This document shows positions 34,233 to 43,256 of a stretch of DNA of 64,000 bases, one piece after another; the stretch's first letter is position 1; every line of letters begins with the position of its first letter. The DNA is taken from the NCBI GenBank assembly GCA_963846315.1, contig CAWJVM010000016.1, positions 124,001 to 188,000 on the forward strand. Direction: 5' to 3'. Made by a program: the position numbers and the translations under genes. The stretch comes from RPQJ01 sp963846315. Its GTDB lineage: Bacteria > Pseudomonadota > Gammaproteobacteria > Steroidobacterales > Steroidobacteraceae. The notes beneath the pieces were generated by a model, which was not told where the DNA came from, searched no databases, and saw nothing but the letters and a program-made list of their open reading frames with translations.

Positions 34233-35030
34233 TCAGCGGCGAGCCATTGCGCCCATCAATTCCTTGATCAGCTTCACTGCGACGATCGCCGTCGCGTCGC
34301 CGCAATCGTGCGCCGGGTTCAATTCGACGACGTCGGCGCCGACGACGTGCGTGCGAATCCGGGCGAGCACTGCAACGATGTCGCGCACGCTCAAGCCGGC
34401 GGGTTCGGGGTGCGAGACGCCCGGCGCGAACGCCGGATCGAGCGCGTCGAGATCGATCGTGACGTACAGCGGGCCGGCAGGAATCGGCACCGAGCCCGGC
34501 GTGAAGTCCGCCCACTCGACGACTTCGACGCCAAACCGCTGCGCCTGCTCCCTGTTGTGCTTGTTCCAGGTGCGTACGCCCACCTGCACGAGCCTCTTCG
34601 CGAGACCTCGTTCCATGATCCGGGCGAACGGGCTCGCGTGCGACCGTGGGTTGCCTGCGTAGTCGTGGTAGAGGTCCGGGTGCGCATCGAAGTGCAGCAG
34701 GTTCAGCGGCCCGTGCACGGCAGCCAATCCTTCGACGAGTGGATAGGTCACCGAGTGATCGCCACCCACCGACACCAGCGGTCCCACCCGCGCCGCTTGC
34801 CCAGCCGCCGCTGCGATGGCGGCATGGTCGGAATCGTCTTCGCGAATGGCCACGTCACCCAGGTCGACGAGGGTCAGCTCGCTGCCGATCTCGAGGCCGC
34901 TTTCGGTGGCAGCGTTGCCGAATTCCGCATAGCGACGCCACGCCTGCCGGATGGCCGCAGGCGCGGACGCCGGACCGCGTCGGTACGAAGAATTGATGTC
35001 GGTTGGAATGCCAAGAAGCTGTATCTGCAT
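34233..35030 (-). CDS. Agmatinase/arginase-family ureohydrolase
   Basis: 265 aa. Dimanganese site motifs: VGGDHS, HFDAHPDLYHDY, SHASPF and DLDALDPAFAPG, all intact. The family hydrolyses agmatine, arginine, formiminoglutamate or guanidino acids. The length and SHASPF favour the agmatinase-like side, but substrate cannot be fixed. It lies 12 bases downstream of the PAP2 gene on the same strand and converges with selO. Confidence 0.9.
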   Translation of the reverse strand: MQIQLLGIPTDINSSYRRGPASAPAAIRQAWRRYAEFGNAATESGLEIGSELTLVDLGDVAIREDDSDHAAIAAAAGQAARVGPLVSVGGDHSVTYPLVEGLAAVHGPLNLLHFDAHPDLYHDYAGNPRSHASPFARIMERGLAKRLVQVGVRTWNKHNREQAQRFGVEVVEWADFTPGSVPIPAGPLYVTIDLDALDPAFAPGVSHPEPAGLSVRDIVAVLARIRTHVVGADVVELNPAHDCGDATAIVAVKLIKELMGAMARR

Positions 35031-35042
35031 GCGTCGCGCCGC

Positions 35043-35828
35043 TCAGTGCAGCGGCATCTGGAACGTGAACATGACCCCGCCTTGCTCGCCCGGTGCAATC
35101 GCAAATGTGGTCTTGTCCGTTGTAACTTCACGCCGGTTCATCACGAAACGCGCCGTCGAAAGGCCCAGCGCGGCGCCGGCGGCCACGTCCGAAGCCCAGT
35201 GCTGGTTGTGATCCATGCGCAGGTAGGCCGTGGCACCGGCCAGACCGTAGCCCAGGAACCTGCGCGTCCAGCGATAACGGTCGTCGCCCGATTCCGCCAG
35301 CACGGTGCCGATCGCGAACGCGATGCTCACGTGGCGCGATGGAAACGAGGACCCGCCTTCGAACCACTGGTCGGGATCGGTCGTCTCGTTGGGACGCAGG
35401 CGCCCGAACGAGAGCTTCAGGATCTCGGTACTCACTGCGGTGAACGCCGTCGCCTGGAGCATCGAACCGACTTCCCGCCAGGCTCCCGGCTCATCGACGA
35501 TACCGGCCAGCAGCCACGTGCCCGCCAGCATGACGGCGGCCGGCAGCGCATCGTCGACGTTGTTCGAGTCATCGCCATCGAGTGGCGCGTCGTCACCGGC
35601 GAAATGGTCCCGGACGTCGTCGTCGAACTGATTCACGATGCCGATGGCGACCAGGGTGCTGCCAAACTCGATCCAGTTGCGGCCGTCCCAACGCAGGGGC
35701 GCGGTGAAATACAGCTTGGCGTCCTCGAGCGCCTCGCGCGGCTGAACCGCCTGGGCATCAGAGAGTCGCGGCTGCAGCAGCATCGCTACGCAGGCGCAGC
35801 CTGCCAGCAAGGTGTGTTTGGTCTTCAT
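35043..35828 (-). CDS. Periplasmic PAP2-family phosphatase
   Basis: 261 aa with a signal peptide (HTLLAGCACVAMLL). The acid phosphatase motifs are K-x6-RP (KLSFGRLRP), SSFPSRH (the variant of PSGH) and R-x5-H-x3-D (RMDHNQHWASD). They predict removal of phosphate from a lipid pyrophosphate, phosphatidate or similar compound on the periplasmic side. The C-terminal tail is of beta character (GGVMFTFQMPLH) and may form a membrane-associated strand. The frame extends 22 codons upstream of the chosen ATG without signal-peptide character. Confidence 0.87.
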   Translation of the reverse strand: MKTKHTLLAGCACVAMLLQPRLSDAQAVQPREALEDAKLYFTAPLRWDGRNWIEFGSTLVAIGIVNQFDDDVRDHFAGDDAPLDGDDSNNVDDALPAAVMLAGTWLLAGIVDEPGAWREVGSMLQATAFTAVSTEILKLSFGRLRPNETTDPDQWFEGGSSFPSRHVSIAFAIGTVLAESGDDRYRWTRRFLGYGLAGATAYLRMDHNQHWASDVAAGAALGLSTARFVMNRREVTTDKTTFAIAPGEQGGVMFTFQMPLH

Positions 35829-35950
35829 CGTGCGGCGAATGGTACACACGATCAGGACGCAACGCGGTGAGTGGTGATCCTGCTGCGGCGGCACCAGGTC
35901 GGCCCACGCGGGCGGCGCAGGCTAAAATACCCCGAACCGGAGGGACCCTG

Positions 35951-36874
35951 ATGCGAACAACACTCCTTTGCCTCGCGCTCTGCAGCAGCCTGGCGGGCAC
36001 CGACGCGGCTCTGGCCCAGATTGCGCCGGATGTTGCCGCGTGCCAATCGACGGTCAGCGGCGACCTGCGCCTGCATACGCTGAAAAGCACGATTTTCGGC
36101 AACGAGCGGACGATCCGCGTGCTGTTGCCTCCGGGCTATGGCGATGCCGCCAACAAAGAGCGCCGCTACCCAGTGTTGTACATGCTCGATGGGCAGAACG
36201 TGTTCGACGCCTGCCTGAGCGACGTCAGTCACCATGAATGGGGTGTCGACGAAGCGGTCCAGCAGCTCATCACGGAACAGAAGATCCCGCCGCTGATCGT
36301 CGTGGGCGTCGATCACGCCGGCAAGGACCGTGCGCACGAGTACCTGCCGTACAAGGATTTCGTCGGCGACCCCGGCATGGACGAGCCGGCCGGCAAGCTC
36401 TTCCCCGATTTCATGACCAGGGAAGTCATGCCTCTGGTCGACGGCCTGTACCGCACGCTGACCGGCCAGCCGAACACGGGCCTCGGCGGTTCGTCGTACG
36501 GAGGTGTCGCGACCTTGTACGCACTGCTCGCGAAACCCGGCTCCTTCGGTTACGGGTTGATCGAGAGCCCGTCGATGTTCATCGGCATGGGACAACTCGT
36601 GCGCGATACCAGCCCGCTCGTGGCCCTGCCGGTGAAGGTGTTCATGGCCTTCGGTGGCAAGGAAACCACCGACCCGGTGATCAGCGGAAAACTGATCGGG
36701 TTAGTCCGCCAGGTCGAGACAAATTTCCGTGCCGCCGGCTACGACGCGACGAACTTCCGCTTCGTCCTGGATCCGGACGCCGCGCACACCGAGGCCGCCT
36801 GGGAGCAGCGCTTGCCCGGCGCCCTGACGTTCCTGTTCGGTGAATGGAAGCCGACGCCCCCGCCGCAGCCCTGA
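35951..36874 (+). CDS. Secreted esterase, alpha/beta hydrolase (esterase D/enterochelin type)
   Basis: 307 aa. A signal peptide (LLCLALCSSLAGTDAALAQ) precedes a PF00756-like fold: VLYMLDGQNVFD, LIVVGVDH, and the nucleophile elbow GGSSYGG. The N-terminal IRVLLPPGYGD is typical of enterochelin-esterase relatives. It probably cleaves an ester in the periplasm; neighbours give no clue to substrate. GGAGGGA precedes the ATG. Divergent from the PAP2 gene. Confidence 0.87.
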   Translation: MRTTLLCLALCSSLAGTDAALAQIAPDVAACQSTVSGDLRLHTLKSTIFGNERTIRVLLPPGYGDAANKERRYPVLYMLDGQNVFDACLSDVSHHEWGVDEAVQQLITEQKIPPLIVVGVDHAGKDRAHEYLPYKDFVGDPGMDEPAGKLFPDFMTREVMPLVDGLYRTLTGQPNTGLGGSSYGGVATLYALLAKPGSFGYGLIESPSMFIGMGQLVRDTSPLVALPVKVFMAFGGKETTDPVISGKLIGLVRQVETNFRAAGYDATNFRFVLDPDAAHTEAAWEQRLPGALTFLFGEWKPTPPPQP

Positions 36875-36948
36875 ATCATCCTGTCGTTGGTGACCGGTGG
36901 CGGGTAAAATTCGCCCTCCGAACATTCGTTCACTCCTCCTGGTATTCC

Positions 36949-37947
36949 ATGCTCGCTACCCTGCTCGCGTCCGGCCGCACGCTGCTCGCCGACGGCGCCA
37001 CCGGCACCAACCTGTTCGCGATGGGCCTCACTTCCGGTGACGCGCCGGAAATGTGGAACCTCGAGCATCCCGAGCGTGTGCGGGCACTGCACCAGGGTTT
37101 CGTCGACGCGGGATCGGACATCATCCTGACCAACAGCTTCGGCGGTAACGCCCGCCGGCTGATGCTGCACGGCATGCAGGATCGAGTGCGCGAGATCAAC
37201 CGACTCGCGGCCCAGCACGCGCGTGCGGTCGCCGACAAGGCTGGACGCCCCGTCGTGGTCGCTGGGTCAGTCGGACCCACGGGCGATCTCTTCGAACCGC
37301 TCGGCGTCCTGACCGAAGCGATGGCCGTCGAAGTCTTCGAGGAACAGATCCGTGGCCTGCAGGAAGGCGGCGCCCACGTCGCGTGGATCGAGACCATGTC
37401 CTCGCTCGAAGAGATCAAGGCCGCGGCGATGGCTGCCGCCCACGTCGGGATGCCATACACGTTCACCGCGAGCTTCGACACGGCCGGGCGCACGATGATG
37501 GGCATCACGCCCGCCGCGCTGGTCGAGTTCGCGCAGTCATTGAACCCGCCGCCGCTGGCCATCGGCGCGAACTGTGGCGTCGGCGCATCGGACCTCGTCG
37601 TCAGCATTCTCGGCATGACGGCGCAGGCAGCCGGGATTCCGATCATCGCCAAGGCCAACGCCGGCGTGCCGAAATTCGTCGGCGCCGACATCCACTACTC
37701 GGGTACGCCCGAACTCATGGCCACGTACGTCGACCTGGCGGCCAATTCCGGCGCGCGCATCATCGGTGGCTGCTGCGGCACGACCTTCGGCCACCTCGCG
37801 GCGATGCACGAAGCACTGCAGCACCATCACGCCGGCGAGCGGCCGGACGAAGCGAAGGTGGTTGCCGACCTCGGCCCGCTGCAGGCGCCCGGCGCGAAGG
37901 GCGGCCACAGGGTCGGCGGTGAGGGTCGACGCAATCGCCGGACCTGA
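36949..37947 (+). CDS. Homocysteine S-methyltransferase family protein
   Basis: 332 aa TIM barrel. Zinc-binding cysteines are seen in GANCGVG and GGCCGT, and the N-terminus has LLADGATGTNL. It should methylate homocysteine to methionine using betaine, S-methylmethionine or a similar donor. Length and the GATGTNLF start favour the betaine-type branch, but this is uncertain. The upstream open frame overlaps the esterase gene 3' end and is not used. No strong Shine-Dalgarno precedes the ATG. Convergent with deaD, nine bases apart. Confidence 0.88.
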   Translation: MLATLLASGRTLLADGATGTNLFAMGLTSGDAPEMWNLEHPERVRALHQGFVDAGSDIILTNSFGGNARRLMLHGMQDRVREINRLAAQHARAVADKAGRPVVVAGSVGPTGDLFEPLGVLTEAMAVEVFEEQIRGLQEGGAHVAWIETMSSLEEIKAAAMAAAHVGMPYTFTASFDTAGRTMMGITPAALVEFAQSLNPPPLAIGANCGVGASDLVVSILGMTAQAAGIPIIAKANAGVPKFVGADIHYSGTPELMATYVDLAANSGARIIGGCCGTTFGHLAAMHEALQHHHAGERPDEAKVVADLGPLQAPGAKGGHRVGGEGRRNRRT

Positions 37948-37955
37948 ATCCGGTA

Positions 37956-39671
37956 TCAGCCTTCGGAGTCGGACTCCTTGCGGCCTTTGTAACGACTGAT
38001 CTCGAGCGGACGGCCGCGGACTTCGACCGTGCGCAGGTGCGCCAGCGTCTTCTCGGAGATCTCGGCCGGCAACCGGACCAGCGTGTGATCGTCGCGGATG
38101 CTGAGGCCGTTGATCTCGGTGCCATGGAGATCACCTTCGTGGGCCAGTGCGCCCACGATGTTGCCCGGCAGCACGCCGTGCTTGCGTCCAACCTCGAGCC
38201 GGAAAGTCGCCTGCGGCGCGTCGTTCTTGCTGCGCTGGCGCGCAGGACCGCGGCGGGATCCACCTTCGTCGTCGCCGCCCCGGTCGGAGAAGCCGGCTTC
38301 GCGTGGTGGGGTCGACTCGCCCTTCGCTTCGCGGCGCTTGGTCACTGCCAGCGATTTTCCGCCTCGCGCCATGGAGGCGAGTGCCGCTGCGACGTCGAGC
38401 AAGTCGGCGTCCGTTTCGCGCAGGTAGTCTTCGAGGACGCCCCGATACGCATCGCCGGCCTTCGATTCGACGACATCCGCAATTTCCTGCTTGAACTTGG
38501 TTGCGCGTCGCTCGTTCACGTCGTCGAGCGTCGGCAGGCTCATGGCCTCGATCGGCTGGCGCGTCGCCCGCTCGATGATGCGCAGCATGTTGCGTTCGCG
38601 GGGCGAGATGAACAAAATCGCCTCGCCACTGCGCCCGGCCCGGCCAGTGCGGCCGATGCGGTGCACGTACGATTCGCTGTCGTAGGGCACGTCGAAATTG
38701 ATGACGTGCGTGATGCGATCGACGTCGAGCCCGCGTGCCGCCACGTCGGTCGCCACCACGATGTCGACTTTGCCCGCCTTCAGCGCCGCAACCGTGCGCT
38801 CACGCTGCGCCTGCAGGATGTCACCGTTGAGAGCTGCCGATGCGAAACCGCGCGCCTCGAGCTTTTCGACCAGCTCGACCGTGGCCTGCTTGGTCCGTGC
38901 AAACACCAGCATCGCATCGAACGACTCGACTTCGAGGATGCGCGTGAGCGCATCGAGCTTGTGCATGCCCGAGACGACCCAGTACCGCTGCCGGATGTTC
39001 GTCGCGGTCGTGGTCTTGGAGCGGATCGTGACTTCGCGCGGTGAACGCAGGTGCTTCTGCGCAATGTTGCGGATCGGCTTCGGCAGCGTCGCCGAGAACA
39101 GCGCGACCTGGCGCTCCTTCGGCGCCATGCCGAGGATCTCGTCGATCGCGTCGACGAAGCCCATCTGCAGCATTTCGTCCGCTTCGTCGAGCACGACGTA
39201 CTTCAGCGTCGCCAGGCTCAGCGTGCCGCGCTGCAGATGGTCCATCACGCGGCCAGGCGTGGCCACGATGACATGCGTGCCGCGCTTCAGCGCGTTCAAC
39301 TGTGGCGTGTAACTCTGGCCGCCGTAGATGGGCAGCACGTGCAGCCCCGGCAGGTGGTGCGCGTATTTCTGGAAAGCTTCCGCGACCTGGATCGCCAGCT
39401 CGCGTGTCGGGACGAGCACGAGCACCTGCGGCTCACGGCGCGAGACGTCCAGCATCGACAGGAATGGCAAGGCGAATGCCGCCGTCTTGCCGGTACCGGT
39501 CTGTGCCTGGCCGATGAGGTCGTGACCCTCGAGCAACACCGGGATGGTGGCCGCCTGGATCGGCGATGGGGCTTCGTAGCCGACGTCCTTCAGGGCCGCG
39601 AGGATGGGCGCGGACAGGCCGAGTTCGGCGAACGTCAGGACAGGTTGCTCGTCAGTGGGATTGCTGTGCAT
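37956..39671 (-). CDS. deaD: DEAD-box RNA helicase, CsdA/DeaD type
   Basis: 571 aa. All helicase motifs are present: Q motif before SPIQAATIP, AQTGTGKTAAF, PTRELA, TPGRVMDHL, VLDEADEML, SATLP, ARGLDVDRI and HRIGRTGRAGRSG. After a basic, glycine-rich linker, the C-terminal RLEVGRKHGVLPGNIVGAL is the DbpA/CsdA RNA-binding domain. It unwinds RNA in ribosome assembly, decay and cold adaptation. I prefer the ATG; a GTG 12 bases upstream is in frame. A long 5' region with two hairpins precedes it, as is common for deaD genes. Confidence 0.95.
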   Translation of the reverse strand: MHSNPTDEQPVLTFAELGLSAPILAALKDVGYEAPSPIQAATIPVLLEGHDLIGQAQTGTGKTAAFALPFLSMLDVSRREPQVLVLVPTRELAIQVAEAFQKYAHHLPGLHVLPIYGGQSYTPQLNALKRGTHVIVATPGRVMDHLQRGTLSLATLKYVVLDEADEMLQMGFVDAIDEILGMAPKERQVALFSATLPKPIRNIAQKHLRSPREVTIRSKTTTATNIRQRYWVVSGMHKLDALTRILEVESFDAMLVFARTKQATVELVEKLEARGFASAALNGDILQAQRERTVAALKAGKVDIVVATDVAARGLDVDRITHVINFDVPYDSESYVHRIGRTGRAGRSGEAILFISPRERNMLRIIERATRQPIEAMSLPTLDDVNERRATKFKQEIADVVESKAGDAYRGVLEDYLRETDADLLDVAAALASMARGGKSLAVTKRREAKGESTPPREAGFSDRGGDDEGGSRRGPARQRSKNDAPQATFRLEVGRKHGVLPGNIVGALAHEGDLHGTEINGLSIRDDHTLVRLPAEISEKTLAHLRTVEVRGRPLEISRYKGRKESDSEG

Positions 39672-39764
39672 TTTGGTTCTCACGCGGGACCGGAAATGCA
39701 GGCATCGGGCACGGTGGGTGAAATCCCACTCGAAATCGAATCACACGCGAAAAATGCGCTGACT

Positions 39765-39811
39765 CTGGTCCAGAAACCAGAAAGCCGGCCGCCCCTTTCG
39801 AAGCGACCGGC
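39765..39811 (-). promoter_or_regulatory. Two hairpins in the deaD leader
   Basis: On the minus strand a GC-rich hairpin (GCCGG-T-CGC ... GCG-G-CCGGC, 39784-39811) is followed by CTTTCTGGTTTCT and then overlaps into a second hairpin CTGGT/ACCAG (39765-39780). The first has the look of a leaky terminator or attenuator about 110 bases before the deaD start. Regulation of deaD by its leader is known in other bacteria; here it is inference. Confidence 0.4.
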
Positions 39812-40227
39812 CAATGTTCTGTAGAGGGAGAGAGGTTCCGGCAACCCTGTGCCAGCTCGCCCAACCTGCGGGTAGTCCCAAACTTCGGGCCGTAGGATAC
39901 CCCAAGTGGCCTGATTCTGCTCAGGTTTCGGCGCCAACGATGACGACGCCGGCCTGCACATCTGCTGGCCCACTGGGGCAGCTCAAGGGCCGTGGTCCAG
40001 CACGTACCGAAGTATCGCGAAGAGTAGATTCCCTGCCCCGCCGACACACCACTGGTTGAACGGATTGTGGTCGAGCGTCGTGCCGGACGTGTCGTTGCTG
40101 GCGTTCACCAGGCGCGGTTGGAACACAGGCTCAATGAAAGTCCGCTCGCGTCTGCTCCAATAAAGTGCTTGGCGTTGATTCAATTTCTTGCGTGCGATAA
40201 CGTCCCTGATTTCGGACTCCTTGCGCT
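39812..40227. other. Intergenic region between deaD and the methyltransferase gene
   Basis: No convincing gene. A minus-strand frame at 39983-40183 gives a short sequence ending in GGAGNLLFAILRYVLDHGP, which has protein-like composition but no start context or recognised family. It may be the tail of a decayed gene. Base composition falls to the right, towards the methyltransferase gene. The promoters of deaD (minus) and the methyltransferase (plus) must lie here. Confidence 0.4.
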
Positions 40228-41148
40228 GTGCGTTGGAAACTCAAAGCCCTCCTGCAGAACTCGATTGCCCGCCTGCCAGAGCCGTGGAGTCAGGCTTGCT
40301 ACTACGCCGTCCAATGCGCGGCCGGTTCCTTCCGCCATCCAACCGTCAGCGTCTACTCGCAGGCTGCGAACAGGCTCCGCTTCTATATTGAGCGCCACGG
40401 TGGGCGAATCGATGGAGCAACCTTCCTCGAGGTTGGCACGGGTCGAAACCTGACGCTCCCCGTACTGCTTTGGCTGATGGGGGCGGAAAGGGTTTACACG
40501 GTTGATTTGCACCGCTATCTCCGGATGCCAATCGTCCGGTTGGACCTTCAGGCCCTCGCGGCGAGCACTGTTGTGCCTGGTTGTCAGCTTGATCGGCTGG
40601 ACAAACTTCGGGAATTTCTGTCTACCCAATGGCAGCTATCTGCCCTTATGGATCTCTGTGCTATTGATTATTCCGCTCCGGCGGACGCGGCTCGGCTGAA
40701 ACTGCCGGACGCTTCCATTGACTACCATGTTTCCCGCACTGTCTTCGAGCACATCCCTGCCAAAGACCTGGAGCGCATCCTGATCGAGTCTGGCCGCCTG
40801 CTTCGACCCGACGGTCTGGCCATACACCTGGTTGACTACTCTGATCACTTTTCACATTCGGACGCTGCGATCTCCGCCATCAACTTCCTGCAATACGATG
40901 ATCAGGATTGGGCACGACTGGCCGGCAATTCCTTCATGTACATGAACCGTTTGCGGGCAGACGACTACCCGTCCATCTACGCCACCGCTGGGCAGGCCAT
41001 CGTTTCCATCGAGTCCAGCCAAGCGCCAGCGCTTCTTGCTCAGTTGGACGATCCTTCTTTCCGGTTGGCTGAGCGGTTTGGGGGCAAGGACCGCGATACT
41101 CTCATCACGACAAGTTCCTGGATCATCTCCCGTCCGCTGGGTCGATAA
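40228..41148 (+). CDS. Class I SAM-dependent methyltransferase
   Basis: 306 aa. The SAM-binding motif reads FLEVGTGRNLTLPVLL; the acidic end of strand 2 is VYTVDLHRYL. Motif IV/post-I region is IDYHVSRTVFEHI, then LLRPDGLAIHLVDYSDH. The closest general type is Methyltransf_11/23, often found in polysaccharide and lipid clusters. The substrate is unknown. Codon use and GC content are noticeably lower than in core genes, suggesting recent transfer. The GTG start has no strong Shine-Dalgarno. A tRNA-derived repeat follows 82 bases after the stop. Confidence 0.82.
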   Translation: MRWKLKALLQNSIARLPEPWSQACYYAVQCAAGSFRHPTVSVYSQAANRLRFYIERHGGRIDGATFLEVGTGRNLTLPVLLWLMGAERVYTVDLHRYLRMPIVRLDLQALAASTVVPGCQLDRLDKLREFLSTQWQLSALMDLCAIDYSAPADAARLKLPDASIDYHVSRTVFEHIPAKDLERILIESGRLLRPDGLAIHLVDYSDHFSHSDAAISAINFLQYDDQDWARLAGNSFMYMNRLRADDYPSIYATAGQAIVSIESSQAPALLAQLDDPSFRLAERFGGKDRDTLITTSSWIISRPLGR

Positions 41149-41230
41149 GTTCAACGCCACGATTTCCCGGCAATTCAAGCGCAGTTCGCAGTCGATCCTG
41201 GCGTCGATTCGAAAGCTATAGTCGCGCAAT

Positions 41231-41310
41231 AGCAAAACGGCCCCAGAGGGGCCGTTCGCTTCGATTCGATGGTAGCGGGGCGTGCTACCGATCCAAGCAA
41301 TTCCGTTGCT
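41231..41310 (-). repeat. tRNA-fMet 3'-end repeat, copy A
   Basis: The first 50 bases are the same as the segment at 56654-56703 that makes the CCA end, acceptor 3' strand and terminator of tRNA-fMet. Beyond the shared GGTAGCGGGG it continues differently (CGTGCTACCGATCCAAGC), a tail shared with copies B and C. The AACGGCCCC/GGGGCCGTT hairpin should also terminate transcription from both sides, between the convergent methyltransferase and vWA genes. Confidence 0.85.
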
Positions 41311-41399
41311 CGTGTCGAATACTCCAATAATTTCTGGAACGATGCGGCCCGCCTTCCCGCATCGTTCCCATCGAAAGTCCCTGGTCGGAGCCAGATGCG

Positions 41400-42926
41400 T
41401 CAGGGGACCTGCACGACAAACGGGATCACGGTGTAACTGCAGGCCATCGGGCACACCTCGAGGCTCACTTGTCCAATGACAGTGCGCCCCGATGCGAACG
41501 CGCCGGCAACCGGGGACTCAATCCGGAAGGCCACCTCGAGGGTGTCCTTGGATCCGGCAAGGAACGAATGCACGCCGCCGAGCACCGCGGTGAGTTGCCT
41601 TGGATCGGGCGCCCAGAACGCCGCTCCCCCTCCGGTACCCTGCGACAGCCGCCCAAGTGCCTCGAGGTCAGCCGTCCCCGCCGCATCGCCCACACCCACC
41701 GTCACGAGTGCCACGCCCGTGGCCTTGCTCTTCTGGATCAAGGCGTCAAGGACGCTGCGACATTCGCTTCTCGTACCACAGGTGTCGTCGCGACCGTTCG
41801 TCACCACGACCACTGCCTTGGCGCTCGGTTGCGGGTCGGCCGCGGCGAAATCCAGCGTCCTGTCGATCGCTGCAAAGACAGGTGACGCTCCGCCCTCCAG
41901 GGCGCCCAATTGGTCCACTGTCGCGAAGTAGCTCGGGCCATCCGCAGTGAACTGGGGATTCTCCAGCGGAAAGAGGGTGACCGGCTTCTGCGGCAACAGA
42001 CTGAACTGACCTGATGCTGTGTCATCGGACGAGAAGGCCGCCAGTACCCTGCGGGCGCCTTCGCCCGCCATAGTCAGGAAGTACTTGGCGGCAAAGAGTC
42101 GTGCATCGGCGGGATCATTGACGACGCCGTGGGTGCTCTGATCGACTAGAAGCGCCGCAGCGCCAGGTGTGGCGTGCCCTACCGCGCTTACGTTCTTAAC
42201 GGAGACGGCCGAGCCCTCGTACGATGCATCAAAGCCGTCGGCCGCGGAAATGCAGTCGGGTCGAAACCGCGGCAGGTCGTTGTCCGGGCTGGGTGTGCAG
42301 GCCACGACTCGCACGGCGTCCGCACCATAGGCCCAGTATTCCGCGCCGGGGTCTGTCACCTGCACGATCTGCAGCGAAAAATTCAGCGTTCGTCCGTCCT
42401 CACTGACGCCACCGGCCGGCACCCAGGCACGCGTAATCCCACCTGTGGCCTCGACCGTCGGCATGGCGGTGACGGCGACCGCCAATGTGGCGCCCGCCGC
42501 AAGACTCCGGCTCGCGGAAATCCCGTGCGAGTCCGTCCCGAGCACCCGGACAGAAAAAGTGCCGGCGATTACGTCCTTGATCTCGGCCCGGCCGTTGAAA
42601 TCCGTGAGAGCCTCCTTGGATTCGTCCCACCATTGTGTGTGGATGTAAATTCTTGCGGCAGCCAGAGGGGCCCCCAGCAGATCGGTGGCCGTCACGACGA
42701 CCGTACCTCGTCCGTCGGGCTTCGTTGGCGGTGGTGGGCTCCCGGCCGCCCACCCGCCCGTGTCCGAATCGCCGCCCGAACTTCCGCTACAGCCTGTTGC
42801 GCTGATTGCCACCGCAACCAGGAGCAACGTTTGGTACCAGTAGCGGAAACGATCAGACGCCTTGACCGTGTCACTTCCACTTGCAACTCGGGCCTTGGCC
42901 CCAGTCGCATTTGCTTTCGTAAACAT
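41400..42926 (-). CDS. vWA-domain lipoprotein with carboxypeptidase-regulatory-like domain
   Basis: 508 aa. The signal sequence ends LLLVAVAISATGC, a lipobox. After a Ser/Gly/Pro-rich linker comes a CarboxypepD_reg-like domain (TVVVTATDLLGAPLAAARIY, about 70-170). A von Willebrand A-like domain follows (about 225-480): AALLVDQSTHG is a DxSxS-like MIDAS and VVVVTNGRDD the second metal loop. Probably an outer-membrane or surface lipoprotein for adhesion or complex assembly. GGAGG lies six bases before the ATG. Neighbours are secreted or regulatory genes in the tRNA-linked region. Confidence 0.82.
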   Translation of the reverse strand: MFTKANATGAKARVASGSDTVKASDRFRYWYQTLLLVAVAISATGCSGSSGGDSDTGGWAAGSPPPPTKPDGRGTVVVTATDLLGAPLAAARIYIHTQWWDESKEALTDFNGRAEIKDVIAGTFSVRVLGTDSHGISASRSLAAGATLAVAVTAMPTVEATGGITRAWVPAGGVSEDGRTLNFSLQIVQVTDPGAEYWAYGADAVRVVACTPSPDNDLPRFRPDCISAADGFDASYEGSAVSVKNVSAVGHATPGAAALLVDQSTHGVVNDPADARLFAAKYFLTMAGEGARRVLAAFSSDDTASGQFSLLPQKPVTLFPLENPQFTADGPSYFATVDQLGALEGGASPVFAAIDRTLDFAAADPQPSAKAVVVVTNGRDDTCGTRSECRSVLDALIQKSKATGVALVTVGVGDAAGTADLEALGRLSQGTGGGAAFWAPDPRQLTAVLGGVHSFLAGSKDTLEVAFRIESPVAGAFASGRTVIGQVSLEVCPMACSYTVIPFVVQVP

Positions 42927-42953
42927 CGCATTCCTCCAGTGTATTGATGCCTC

Positions 42954-43069
42954 GCGTTCCCGGCGGCTTGACACTGAGCGGCGCGCCCTTCAGCGTGAAT
43001 GATGGAGAGTTGATCCTTGTCCGATGTATCTCCGATGCGTACGGTCAGAAGCGAGCCGCCGGCTTCCAT
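42954..43069 (+). repeat. 116-bp direct repeat, copy 1
   Basis: Very similar to 43904-44019; the last 77 bases differ at only a few positions. It duplicates the 5' region and first codons of the winged-helix regulator: TTG then TCCGATGTATCTCCGATGCG. The frame here hits TAG after about 20 codons. TTGACA at 42968 looks like a -35, but no -10 at normal spacing was found. Confidence 0.8.
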
Positions 43070-43218
43070 TCGGCCGTAGATCCGGCTGGCCTGGCGTGGT
43101 GGGGGGCGACAAAGCCCGCATCAGGCGATCGGATGGCTGCGCGATTGCGCGCGGTGTCGGTGCGACGCGGTCGCACACCAGTCGGGTTTGCGTGCTCGCC
43201 GGGGTCCTGCCCGCGCAA

Positions 43219-43242
43219 GGACCGGCGCTTACGCGCCGGTCC
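43219..43242 (-). terminator. Hairpin after the 43.3-kb secreted protein gene
   Basis: A 10-bp perfect stem GGACCGGCGC/GCGCCGGTCC with a four-base loop lies 15 bases past the stop of the minus-strand gene. Only TT follows, so it is a GC-rich terminator candidate. Confidence 0.55.
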
Positions 43243-43256
43243 CGCCGATCACCTCG

